Assembly (NCBI RefSeq): GCF_003337245.1
Contig: NZ_QPJE01000001.1
Location: 124,001 to 188,000, forward strand
From: Halanaerobium sp. MA284_MarDTE_T2
Lineage (GTDB): Bacteria; Bacillota; Halanaerobiia; Halanaerobiales; Halanaerobiaceae
Reading direction: 5' to 3'
Length of the DNA stretch: 64,000 bases
The translations under genes were made by a program, and so were the position numbers. The first letter of the stretch is position 1. Each line of letters starts with the position of its first letter. This document shows, one piece after another, positions 9,822 to 17,509 of this stretch. The notes under the pieces were generated by a model. That model saw only the letters and a program-made list of their open reading frames with translations, did not search any database and had not been told where the DNA came from.

Positions 9822-11924
9822 ATGAATAAAATATTTGGAGTGATTATTATATCGGCACTGCTTTTTGGTTTGTTTTTCGTACTGGGAGATTTTTGTGTTT
9901 ATAATTATCCGGGTACAGATTTGGATGCTGGTATTATAATTGCAAATGACAATTTATCTAAAATTGCTCTTTCCAGTGCAAAAAGAAAATTTTATAATGG
10001 CGAATACTCTGCAGCTGAAGATATATATATAGATCTTATTACTAAAAAACCATATGAAGTAAAATATCGCAGAGATTTATCTGCTGTTTATGCAGATTTA
10101 GGTGAGGTAAAAAAAGAAAATATGTCTCTTCTAAAAACTGCAATTTTGAGTGGAGAAAGCCGTGATTTTCTTGATTTAGCAGTAAATTATTATCAGATAG
10201 GAAAACTTGATACAGCCATTTTTCTGCTTGAAAACAAGGTGGCCGATAAAAAACTAGGCTTAGAAGAATTTTTGTTTAAAAAATATTTTCTGCTGACTGC
10301 TTTAAATATAGAAAAAGAAAATATAGATAAAGCCGAAAATTATCTTATTAAAGCCGAAGAATATTCATTCAGTGACAGCAGAGTTTTTATCCTTAAATCT
10401 GCTTTAGATGAACTAAAAAATAATTATTATGCTGCTTATCAAAATTTGTATCAAGCATATGAAAATGATAAAAGCAAAACATTTCTCTTTAAAGATATGG
10501 CATTATTATTGGAAAAAGCTGATGAAGAAATTAAAGCTTATAATCATTGGCAGAAAGCCTTTGCTTATGGTTGGTTTAAGGGGCTGGCCCTGGAAAAAAT
10601 AAATTATTATAAGGATAAATATCCTTCTTTAAGAATAGAAAGGGAAAAAGAAACACCAGAAAAAATAAATCCCTTCAACTTAAAGGCAGATTGGACTGAA
10701 CTCAGTAAAATTTCTTTTGAAGAAAAATCAAAAAAAATAAAAGTAGGTCTGCAGGAAAATAATAAAAATTTAGTTTTTCAATCTAAATCTGATTTTAAAA
10801 TAATAAAAAACAGTACAGTCCTTTTTAATGGAGAAAAAATGGAAAACTATATATTAAATATTGACACAGGAAATCTTTATATAGAGTATAAAACTGGAAG
10901 GACAAAACTAGGTGAGGTAGAAGGTAATTACGAAATTTCAAATGAAGAATATTCTTCTTTTTATATATTTAACTTAAATTATGGAGAGGGATATTTCTGG
11001 CAGGGAAGAGAAAGTCGTCAGTATAGAGGTGATCTCCTTATAAAAGGAGATGGTTCTCAATTTACTATCATAAACAATATAGATTTAACATCATATTTAA
11101 TATCTGTAGTACCTTCTGAAATTTATGCTTCCTGGCCTGATGAGGCCTTGAAAGCACAGGCAATTGCAGCCAGAAGCTATACTCTTTCTAATTTAGGAAG
11201 ACATAAGGATGATGGTTATGATTTGTGTTCAACAGTTCACTGCGCGACATATAATGGTGTAAAAAGCGAACACCCCAATACAACAGAGGCTGTACTATTT
11301 ACACAAGGGGAAACTGCTTATTATAAAGATAATATAATAGAAGCTGTTTTCAGCAGCAATAGCGGTGGTTTTACGGAGAGAAGTGATGAAATCTGGCAGA
11401 GTGATTTACCTTATCTTAGAGGGGCAAATCAGATGATAGATGAAAGTTACAGTTTTCCTCTTTCTCCATACGAGTTGAAGAAGTGGATAGTTACTGAGCC
11501 TGAATCATATTCTAAAAAATACGGCGGCAATAGATACAGATGGCAGCTGAATATTAGTAAAGAGGTACTTGAATACAGTAGTAAATTACAAAATATTAAT
11601 AAAATATCTATAACAGACAGAGCTTCTGGTGGAACTGTTACTAAATTGAAGATAATTGGAGATTCTGAAGAGAAAATATATTCAGGTTATCAGATAAGAA
11701 GAGTATTTGCTGGTATTAGAAACAGCAGGATTATTTTGGAGCCCATATACTCCAATTCGGGAGAATTTTTAAGTGTTAATATATATGGAGCTGGATGGGG
11801 ACATAATTTAGGCTTTGACCAGTCTGCAGCAGCTGGTATGGCAGCAGAGGGATGGAGTTATCGGGAAATAATAAATCACTTTTATCCAGAAACTGAAATA
11901 AGAAAATTTTCGAAAAGTGATTAA
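9822..11924 (+). CDS. SpoIID/LytB-domain protein with N-terminal TPR region
   Basis: This 700-residue exported protein starts with a hydrophobic segment (residues 4-22, signal anchor), followed by TPR-like repeats over about residues 45-260. The SpoIID domain occupies about residues 390-690. Family landmarks include VVPSEIYASWPDEALKAQAI with the catalytic Glu and DLCSTVHCATYNG with the paired Cys/His positions. SpoIID enzymes are lytic transglycosylases that cut glycan strands lacking peptide side chains. The TPR fusion is larger than classical SpoIID (about 340 residues), so a vegetative or envelope role is possible. An FMN riboswitch begins shortly after the stop. Confidence 0.85.
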   Translation: MNKIFGVIIISALLFGLFFVLGDFCVYNYPGTDLDAGIIIANDNLSKIALSSAKRKFYNGEYSAAEDIYIDLITKKPYEVKYRRDLSAVYADLGEVKKENMSLLKTAILSGESRDFLDLAVNYYQIGKLDTAIFLLENKVADKKLGLEEFLFKKYFLLTALNIEKENIDKAENYLIKAEEYSFSDSRVFILKSALDELKNNYYAAYQNLYQAYENDKSKTFLFKDMALLLEKADEEIKAYNHWQKAFAYGWFKGLALEKINYYKDKYPSLRIEREKETPEKINPFNLKADWTELSKISFEEKSKKIKVGLQENNKNLVFQSKSDFKIIKNSTVLFNGEKMENYILNIDTGNLYIEYKTGRTKLGEVEGNYEISNEEYSSFYIFNLNYGEGYFWQGRESRQYRGDLLIKGDGSQFTIINNIDLTSYLISVVPSEIYASWPDEALKAQAIAARSYTLSNLGRHKDDGYDLCSTVHCATYNGVKSEHPNTTEAVLFTQGETAYYKDNIIEAVFSSNSGGFTERSDEIWQSDLPYLRGANQMIDESYSFPLSPYELKKWIVTEPESYSKKYGGNRYRWQLNISKEVLEYSSKLQNINKISITDRASGGTVTKLKIIGDSEEKIYSGYQIRRVFAGIRNSRIILEPIYSNSGEFLSVNIYGAGWGHNLGFDQSAAAGMAAEGWSYREIINHFYPETEIRKFSKSD

Positions 11925-11980
11925 ATGAAAACACTTGAAATTTATTTTAAGATAATGTATAATTATTTAAAAGAAAATAA

Positions 11981-12097
11981 TATCTTCAGGGTTTGGTGAG
12001 GTGAAAACCAATTCCAGACCGGTGGTGATAGTCCACGAGCATATGCTGAACTGGTGAAATTCCAGTACCGACGGTAAAGTCCGGATGAGAGAAGATA
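11981..12097 (+). ncRNA. FMN riboswitch (RFN element)
   Basis: The element contains hallmark RFN segments: GACCGGTGGTGATAGTCCACGA-like core (read here as accggtggtgatagtcc), ctggtgaaattccag, and accgacggtaaagtccggat. The basal helix is TATCTTC at 11981-11987 paired with GAAGATA at 12091-12097. An intrinsic terminator follows at 12112, and the ribU start lies 80 bases beyond the aptamer. Binding of FMN should favour termination and shut off riboflavin uptake. Confidence 0.97.
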
Positions 12098-12111
12098 ATT
12101 TAAAAAAATTT

Positions 12112-12141
12112 CCCTGGAGTTAAACCAGGGATTATTTTTTT
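12112..12141 (+). terminator. Riboswitch expression-platform terminator
   Basis: CCCTGG (12112-12117) pairs with CCAGGG (12125-12130), followed by a run of T residues. Its place between aptamer and ribU fits transcriptional attenuation. Confidence 0.88.
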
Positions 12142-12177
12142 CCCGGAAGATAAAAATAATAAAAAGGAGTATTAAAC

Positions 12178-12729
12178 ATGGCTACAAAAAAAATAACAAA
12201 TATCGCTGTATTATCAGCATTTTCATTAGTGATGATGCTGACAGTAAGGTTTCCACTTTTTCTGCCATTTCTTATTTATGAACCAGGTGATATTCCAATA
12301 TTGATTATTGCTTTTTTATATGGTCCACTACATGCACTTGGAGCAACTTTCTTGCTTTCAGTTTTAATGGCTGTATTTACAGGTCTGGGAGGTCCATTTG
12401 GAGCATTTATGCATTTCCTAGCTACAGGTGTTTTTGTGGGTGTAGCTGGCTATATATACCATATTAATCACACCAAAAAAGGTGCTGTTATTGGACTTAT
12501 TATGGGCTCTATAAGTATGACTGCTGTTATGGCAGGAGCTAATATATTATTAAATCCTATTTTTTATGGTATTCCCAGAGAACAGGTAATAAATATGATG
12601 CTGCCTGGAATTCTTCCTTTTAATTTAACAAAAGCTTTTCTTAATTCAGGTATAACTATCTTTGTCTATAAGAGGCTGGCAAATTTTTTAAGAGAAAAAG
12701 GCCTAATTTCAGCGGCGGAAAGCAATTAA
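12178..12729 (+). CDS. ribU: Riboflavin ECF transporter substrate-binding subunit RibU
   Basis: This 183-residue integral membrane protein has about six hydrophobic segments and begins with the S-component style N-terminus MATKKITNIAVLSAFS. The family segment FLIYEPGDIPILIIAFLYGP is present. RibU binds riboflavin outside the membrane and works with a shared EcfA/A'/T energising module, which is not in this window. Control by the FMN riboswitch immediately upstream supports the assignment strongly. The ribosome site is AAAGGAG, 8 bases before the ATG. Confidence 0.95.
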   Translation: MATKKITNIAVLSAFSLVMMLTVRFPLFLPFLIYEPGDIPILIIAFLYGPLHALGATFLLSVLMAVFTGLGGPFGAFMHFLATGVFVGVAGYIYHINHTKKGAVIGLIMGSISMTAVMAGANILLNPIFYGIPREQVINMMLPGILPFNLTKAFLNSGITIFVYKRLANFLREKGLISAAESN

Positions 12730-12758
12730 TATCTTTTACAAATTCATATTTTAGGTGT

Positions 12759-12787
12759 TTGACAATAAACCTTTCCTGAGATAAAAT
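12759..12787 (+). promoter_or_regulatory. Sigma-A-type promoter for the MBL-fold gene
   Basis: TTGACA at 12759-12764, a 17-base spacer, then TAAAAT at 12782-12787. This is close to consensus and lies 23 bases before the TTG start of the metallo-beta-lactamase-fold gene. Confidence 0.75.
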
Positions 12788-12809
12788 TCTATTGAAGGGA
12801 GAGGTTCAT

Positions 12810-13568
12810 TTGCGTATTTCATTTTTAGGTACAGGTACTTCACATGGAGTACCTGTTATTGGATGCAGCTGTAAGGTATGTAAATCAAAAAATCCCAAAA
12901 ACAAAAGAAATAGAACATCAATTCATATAAAAACTAAAAATACTAATCTGCTGATTGATACACCACCGGAAATGCGGTTGGAGTTAATAATGAACAATAT
13001 TCAGCATGTAGATGCAGTACTGATTACACATGCACATGCAGATCATATTATGGGGTTTGATGATATAAGAGCTTTAAACTGGCAGTTAGGCCATGAAATG
13101 CCGGTTTATTCTGATAAAAAAACATTAGAAAGTTTGAAAAGAATTTTTCCATATATATTTTCTAAAGAAAATCATGGTGGTGGAATACCACAGGTAGAAT
13201 TAATTGAGATAAAAAAAGAGTTAAAAATTTATGGAGAAAATATTATTCCGCTTCCTATTTATCACGGTAAAAATTTGATTTTAGGTTACAGAATTAAGAA
13301 ATTTGCATATATTACTGACTGCAGTAGCATTCCTGATCAGACAAAAAAACTGTTGACTGGAGTAGATTATATAGCAGTTGACTCACTGCGGTATTAAAAA
13401 CATCCCACTCATTTTTCAGTTGATGAAGCCGTTGATTTAATAAATGAGCTAAATATAAAAAAAGGATATTTAACTCATATTTCTCATCAGTTAGATCATG
13501 AAAAATTAAATGATTATCTACCTGATTATATAGAACCAGCTTATGATGGAATGGTTATAGAAGTTTAG
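12810..13568 (+). pseudogene. MBL-fold metallohydrolase (PhnP-like), interrupted by an in-frame TAA
   Basis: The frame encodes a metallo-beta-lactamase-fold hydrolase: FLGTGTSHGVPVIGC at the start, the zinc motif THAHADH near residue 73 and a later ITDCSSIP. A TAA at 13395-13397 stops it within the conserved DSLRY-x-KHPTHFS segment. Beyond it the same frame continues without a break, through KHPTHFSVDEAVDLINEL and SHQLDHEKL, to a TAG at 13566-13568. The product without the stop would be about 252 residues, normal for the family. AAA or GAA to TAA is a single substitution. The start is TTG with AAGGGAGAGG 5 bases upstream; the longer frame from 12792 is less likely. It could be a real pseudogene, a readthrough case or a sequence error. 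Confidence 0.85.
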
Positions 13569-13581
13569 GAATATAAATAGT

Positions 13582-13623
13582 TCCCCTAAAATTAGCTTTA
13601 ATGCTGCCAGAGGGGGGATTTTT
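13582..13623 (+). terminator. Probable intrinsic terminator
   Basis: TCCCCT (13582-13587) can pair with AGGGGGGA (13611-13618), followed by TTTTTAT. It sits after the full-length MBL frame and before trmL, which suggests that transcription of the interrupted gene still ends at its original 3' end. Confidence 0.6.
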
Positions 13624-13685
13624 ATCATTAACAAAATTTTTAAATTTTAAAATTTAGCTTATAATATTAAGAGAGGTTGATAATA

Positions 13686-14171
13686 GTGAATGTTGTATTA
13701 GTAGAGCCTGAGATACCACAAAATACTGGAAATATTGCCCGCACATGTGCTGTGACCGGTGCATCTCTGCATTTGATTCGTCCGCTTGGATTTTCAACTT
13801 CTGATAAATATTTAAAAAGAGCTGGATTGGATTACTGGGATAAGCTGGATATAACATATTATGATAATCTGGATGATTTTTTTGAAAAAAATCAGGGAGG
13901 CCGTTTTTTCTTTGTTACGACGAAAGCTCCAAAATCATATCATGAGTTTAAATATAAAAAAGATGATTTTTTTCTTTTTGGTAAAGAAACTGCCGGTCTT
14001 GATAACAAACTTCTTAAAAACAACTTAAATAAATGTATTAGAATACCGATGAAGCAGAATCTGCGGTCATTAAATTTGGCTAATTCAGTATCTATAATTA
14101 TATATGAGGCTTTAAGACAGAATAATTTTTCTGGATTAGAAAAAAGTGGTCTTTTAAAAAAGGAATTTTAA
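13686..14171 (+). CDS. trmL: tRNA (cytidine(34)-2'-O)-methyltransferase TrmL
   Basis: A SPOUT-class methyltransferase that 2'-O-methylates the wobble base of certain leucine tRNAs. The 161-residue protein opens with VVLVEPEIPQNTGNIARTC, diagnostic of the TrmL/SpoU-like group. It contains FGKETAGL and, near the C terminus, CIRIPMKQNLRSLNLANS, the knot-forming SAM-binding region. The start chosen is GTG at 13686, nine bases after GAGAGG; a TTG at 13677 would begin only one base after that site. A TATAAT at 13660 may be its -10 element. Confidence 0.93.
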   Translation: MNVVLVEPEIPQNTGNIARTCAVTGASLHLIRPLGFSTSDKYLKRAGLDYWDKLDITYYDNLDDFFEKNQGGRFFFVTTKAPKSYHEFKYKKDDFFLFGKETAGLDNKLLKNNLNKCIRIPMKQNLRSLNLANSVSIIIYEALRQNNFSGLEKSGLLKKEF

Positions 14172-14245
14172 AATATATATTGAATTATATTAAATAGTGT
14201 AGAATAAATAGAATAAAATATGATAGTTGTGAAAGGAGGGAAGAG

Positions 14246-15651
14246 ATGGCGAAAAAAAATTTAATAGTGCTTTTCTAATTTTGTTAATATTTTTATTTGT
14301 TTTTTCTGTTTCAGTATCTGCCTTTAAAGTAGATATCAGAAGTAGAGGTAAAGATGTAAAAGAAGTTCAAAGGATGCTGCAGCAGATGGATTATGATGTA
14401 AGTCCTGATGGTATATTTGGTCAAAGAACCAAAGAAATTGTTGAGGAATTTCAGCAAAAAGAAGGTTTGAAAGTTGATGGTGTTGTTGGGAATAAAACAT
14501 ATCAGCTTTTAAAAGCTAGAACTCAAAGCGAAATTTATACTGTTAAAAAAGGGGATACCCTATCTGATATTGCAGATAAGTTTAATATTACTATTTCTGA
14601 ACTTAAAAGAATAAATGGCTTAAATTCCAATATAATTAAAATAGGACAGGAACTGAACATAAAAAATAATTATATAACGGATAATAAATCAGAAAATAAA
14701 AATGATGAAGAAAATAATATTCTTATTGTTCATGAAGTAAAATCTGGTGATACACTTTCAGAAATAGCACATAGATATAACACTTCTATAAAGGCACTTC
14801 GTGAAAAAAACAATTTAAATGGTGATTTTTTAAGCATTGGCAAAAAAATTATTATTAGGAACAGTAAGATTGATGCTGATGCCAGCAGTGAAGATCAATC
14901 CTCAGAAGATAGTATTCTTTATGAAGTTAGAAAAGGTGATACACTATCTGAAATAGCTGATAGATTTAATATTACTGTTTCTGAACTTAAAAGAGAAAAT
15001 AGTATTAAATCTAATTTTATAAAAGTTGGACAAAAACTTTTGATTAATAATAATGGAATTGGAAGTTCAAAACTAGAAGTAAATAATATTGAAAGCATTG
15101 TACATAAGGTAAAAAAAGGAGAAGCTCTTACCATAATTGCGAAAAAGTATGGAACTGATGTAGATACAATTAAACAGGCTAATAATCTGCATGGAGATAA
15201 AATTTATGCTGGACAGGAATTGGTTATTAGAAATTTCACTTCATCTGGACCAATACAGTTAAAAAAAGGAGTTTTTATATGGCCTGTAATGGGCAGGATT
15301 TCTTCTAATTTTGGCTGGAGAAACCACCCTGTTAAAAGAAGTCGAGAATTTCATAATGGGCTTGATATTGCTGTACCGAATGGAACTGCTGTTAAAGCGG
15401 CTGCTTCTGGAACAGTTACGCAAAGCAGCTGGATGACTGGATTTGGCAGAACTATAATTATTGATCATGGCAATAACGTAGAAACTCTGTATGCTCATAA
15501 TTCCAGACTGCTTGTATCTGTTGGTACAGAAGTTAAAGCAGGACAAAAAATAGCACTGGCTGGAAGCAGCGGATTAAGTACAGGATCTCATCTTCATTTT
15601 GGAGTTTTATTAAATGGGAAACCTATTAACCCTGTTAATTATCTTCCTTAA
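14246..15651 (+). CDS. LysM/M23 peptidoglycan endopeptidase with a frameshifted start
   Basis: Domains in order: a PG_binding_1 domain (near DVKEVQRMLQQMDYDVSPDG), four LysM repeats each near a Y/H-x-V-K-x-G-D/E-T/A-L core, then an M23 (LytM) peptidase with GWRNHPV, FHNGLDIA and GSHLHFG, the zinc-binding histidine and aspartate elements. It is probably an exported cell-wall hydrolase. The only start with a good ribosome site (AAAGGAGGG) is the ATG at 14246, but this frame reaches TAA after ten codons. The signal peptide (KKFNSAFLILLIFLF...) is in the next frame and has no start until a TTG at 14281. One extra A in the A8 tract at 14252-14259 would join them. Frame open in this sequence: 14281-15651. 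Confidence 0.85.
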
Positions 15652-15784
15652 ATTTGAAAAAATTTTCTTTAGAAAAAATCTTTCGAACTTTTTATTACAG
15701 TAAGTTAAATTTTGTTGATATCGTAAATTATGGATCTATAAATTATATCCACAATAAACCATTTAGTATAATTACCTCGATATT

Positions 15785-15816
15785 AAAAAAGCAGATAAAA
15801 TTTATCTGCTTTTTTA
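15785..15816 (+). terminator. Intrinsic terminator before the tRNA cluster
   Basis: GCAGATAAA (15791-15799) pairs with TTTATCTGC (15801-15809), flanked by A and T runs, so it may act in both directions. It ends transcription 135 bases after the LysM/M23 gene. Confidence 0.8.
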
Positions 15817-15827
15817 TAATTTTACTA

Positions 15828-15856
15828 TTGACAAGTAAAATAAATAGTGTTATTAT
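15828..15856 (+). promoter_or_regulatory. Promoter of the tRNA-Lys/fMet/Phe cluster
   Basis: TTGACA at 15828-15833, a 17-base spacer and TATTAT at 15851-15856. The tRNA-Lys begins 21 bases downstream. Confidence 0.85.
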
Positions 15857-15877
15857 ATATAACGTCGCAAGATAAAA

Positions 15878-15953
15878 GGGCCATTAGCTCAGTCGGTAGA
15901 GCACCTGACTTTTAATCAGGGCGTCGGAGGTTCGATTCCTCCATGGCTCACCA
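15878..15953 (+). tRNA. tRNA-Lys (TTT)
   Basis: Cloverleaf of 76 bases including encoded CCA. The acceptor stem is GGGCCAT with ATGGCTC (one G-U pair), the anticodon loop CTTTTAA gives anticodon TTT, and the T loop is TTCGATT. Confidence 0.97.
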
Positions 15954-15959
15954 CATTGC

Positions 15960-16036
15960 CGCGGGGTAGAGCAGTCTGGTAGCTCGTCAGGCTCATAACC
16001 TGGAGGTCGTCGGTTCGAATCCGGCCCCCGCAACCA
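15960..16036 (+). tRNA. Initiator tRNA-fMet (CAT) with an A29-U41 pair
   Basis: Cloverleaf of 77 bases including encoded CCA, with anticodon loop CTCATAA. The unpaired C1 opposite A72 and the A11-U24 pair identify it as the initiator. The anticodon stem is TCAGG with CCTGG, so the usual three G-C pairs are reduced to two, with A29-U41 in place of G29-C41. It follows tRNA-Lys by six bases and is presumably part of the same transcript. Confidence 0.96.
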
Positions 16037-16074
16037 TTTTTATTTTTTTGATTTAAATTAATTAGGGTCCATTA

Positions 16075-16105
16075 ATTAGTGTCCTATAAGGCACTAATAT
16101 TTTTA
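16075..16105 (+). terminator. Hairpin between tRNA-fMet and tRNA-Phe
   Basis: ATTAGTG (16075-16081) pairs with CACTAAT (16092-16098), followed by ATATTTTTAT. The shape resembles a weak intrinsic terminator or a processing signal inside the tRNA cluster. An imperfect copy of its left arm (TTAATTAGGGTCC) precedes it. Confidence 0.5.
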
Positions 16106-16106
16106 T

Positions 16107-16182
16107 GGTGAGATAGCTCAGTCGGTAGAGCAGTGGATTGAAAATCCACGTGTCGACAGTTCGATTCTGTCTCTCACCACCA
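16107..16182 (+). tRNA. tRNA-Phe (GAA)
   Basis: Cloverleaf of 76 bases including encoded CCA. The acceptor stem GGTGAGA pairs with TCTCACC, the anticodon loop is TTGAAAA and the T loop is TTCGATT. Confidence 0.97.
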
Positions 16183-16198
16183 TTTTATGAATTATGAA

Positions 16199-16226
16199 AG
16201 GACAGGTTTTTGCCTGCCTTTTTTTT
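16199..16226 (+). terminator. Terminator after the tRNA cluster
   Basis: GGACAGG and CCTGCC form a short stem with one bulged A, followed by eight T residues. It lies between tRNA-Phe and the convergent recombinase gene. Confidence 0.75.
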
Positions 16227-16258
16227 GATTATATTTTTTATAAGTTATTTTTTTAAAA

Positions 16259-17197
16259 TTATAGATCCGGCATTTCATCAATGGCGCTTTTCTTTTCTTC
16301 ATTATCTACATGTGTATAAATCTGTGTGGTTGAAATGTTTGAGTGGCCCAGAAGATCCTGAAGCACCTTAATATCTTTAGTCTGACGATATAGTGTAGAA
16401 GCAAAGGTATGGCGAAGTTTGTGTGGAGTTATTTTTTCCGCTCTGCTTAATCCTGCTTTTTTTGCATATTTTTTTACAAAAAGCTGAATAGTTCTTGGAT
16501 TAATTCGTCTGCCATGCCGTGATATAAAGACTGCCTGTCTGGCATCACTTTCCGTAATTTTAATTGAATTTCTTTCCCTCATATAGCGTCTGATAGCTAA
16601 AATTACATCATTATGCAGTGGTACATAACGTTCTTTTTTGCCTTTTCCATAAAATTTTATTGAACCGTCATCAAAATCAATGTTATCGAAATCTAAATTT
16701 ACAAGTTCCGAAATTCTGAGACCTGCATATAGAAATAATTTTACTATTGCAAGATCTCGTAGGCGGTTGATACCCCCATATTCATCGATAGCTTTTATAA
16801 ACTGCTGTGCTTCTTTTAGTTTTAAATAAATTGGTTCAAGACGAGTATCAGTTTTACTGCTTTCTATTGCTTCTGCAGGATTTTTATTTACTATACCATA
16901 ATGTAAGAGGTATTTATAAAAAGAGCGAATAGCAAATAATTTTCTGTTTCTGGTTACTGCTTTATTATCATTTACTATTACAGCATCTGCCAAAAATTCT
17001 GATATATCCAGCCTATCAACTTCACCTGCACTAAAATTTTCTTTAAAGTCTAATTCTTCTCGCAAATAATCATATAATTGATGCAGATCACTGTCATATT
17101 CCTTAATTGTAAGTCTGGAATAACCTTTCTCTATCTCAAGATATTTTTTAAATTTATTTACTGCCTGTAAAAAATTGAGCTGAGAAATATTAATCAC
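16259..17197 (-). CDS. Xer-type tyrosine recombinase
   Basis: This 312-residue tyrosine recombinase has an N-terminal SAM-like core-binding domain (residues 6-100) and a C-terminal catalytic domain. Catalytic residues are visible: Arg in AGLRISEL, HKLRHTFAS (HxxR), LLGHSNISTTQIYTHV with the second His and the Tyr nucleophile. Size and C-terminus suit the XerC/XerD/XerA group that resolves chromosome dimers at dif. No dif site was recognised here. The GTG start directly abuts AAGGAA; an ATT codon nine bases further in has better spacing (see findings). Adjacent tRNAs could also suggest an integrase, but no element boundaries are visible. Confidence 0.88.
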   Translation of the reverse strand: MINISQLNFLQAVNKFKKYLEIEKGYSRLTIKEYDSDLHQLYDYLREELDFKENFSAGEVDRLDISEFLADAVIVNDNKAVTRNRKLFAIRSFYKYLLHYGIVNKNPAEAIESSKTDTRLEPIYLKLKEAQQFIKAIDEYGGINRLRDLAIVKLFLYAGLRISELVNLDFDNIDFDDGSIKFYGKGKKERYVPLHNDVILAIRRYMRERNSIKITESDARQAVFISRHGRRINPRTIQLFVKKYAKKAGLSRAEKITPHKLRHTFASTLYRQTKDIKVLQDLLGHSNISTTQIYTHVDNEEKKSAIDEMPDL

Positions 17198-17280
17198 TTC
17201 CTTTGTTTAAGTTTATATTTGTTTATTTAGTAATTTAATTTTATGCTTGCCAAAAAGCACATAAAATTATACATTTTATT

Positions 17281-17352
17281 TTTATTATATCTTATTATAT
17301 CTTATTATATCTTATTATATCTTATTATAAATTATAATTATAATTATAATTT
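17281..17352. repeat. AT-rich tandem repeats upstream of clpB
   Basis: A 10-base unit (CTTATTATAT) is repeated about 4.8 times at 17281-17328, followed by a 6-base unit (ATAATT) repeated three to four times up to about 17352. The array lies in the roughly 310-base gap between the recombinase and clpB, just upstream of the clpB promoter. Confidence 0.9.
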
Positions 17353-17430
17353 TATATTGATTGGGATAATATATTTAACCTATATATCAATTATTCAATT
17401 AAAGATCCGTAAATCCTTTTTATATTAACT

Positions 17431-17460
17431 CTTGACCTTCTCTGACCTTTATATTATAAT
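17431..17460 (+). promoter_or_regulatory. clpB promoter overlapped by a CtsR-type operator
   Basis: The promoter has TTGACC at 17432-17437, a 17-base spacer and TATAAT at 17455-17460. On the opposite strand, 17447-17431 reads GGTCAGAGAAGGTCAAG, a direct repeat of GGTCA at 10-base period. It matches the CtsR consensus RGTCAAANANRGTCAAA except at two positions. This predicts heat-shock control of clpB by a CtsR-like repressor; the ctsR gene itself is not in the window. Confidence 0.75.
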
Positions 17461-17509
17461 ATTTATAGAAATTAAAAAATTGTATATAAATTATTAAGGG
17501 GGAATAAAA

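Noticed and set aside
15654-15875. 73-codon open frame just after the LysM/M23 gene
   Set aside because: It has no ribosome site, overlaps a terminator and runs through the tRNA-Lys promoter; its composition is simply that of AT-rich intergenic DNA.
16107-17197. tRNA-Phe plus tyrosine recombinase as the edge of an integrated element
   Set aside because: The genes around it are ordinary chromosomal genes, no repeat of the tRNA 3' end was seen, and the recombinase looks like the Xer housekeeping type.
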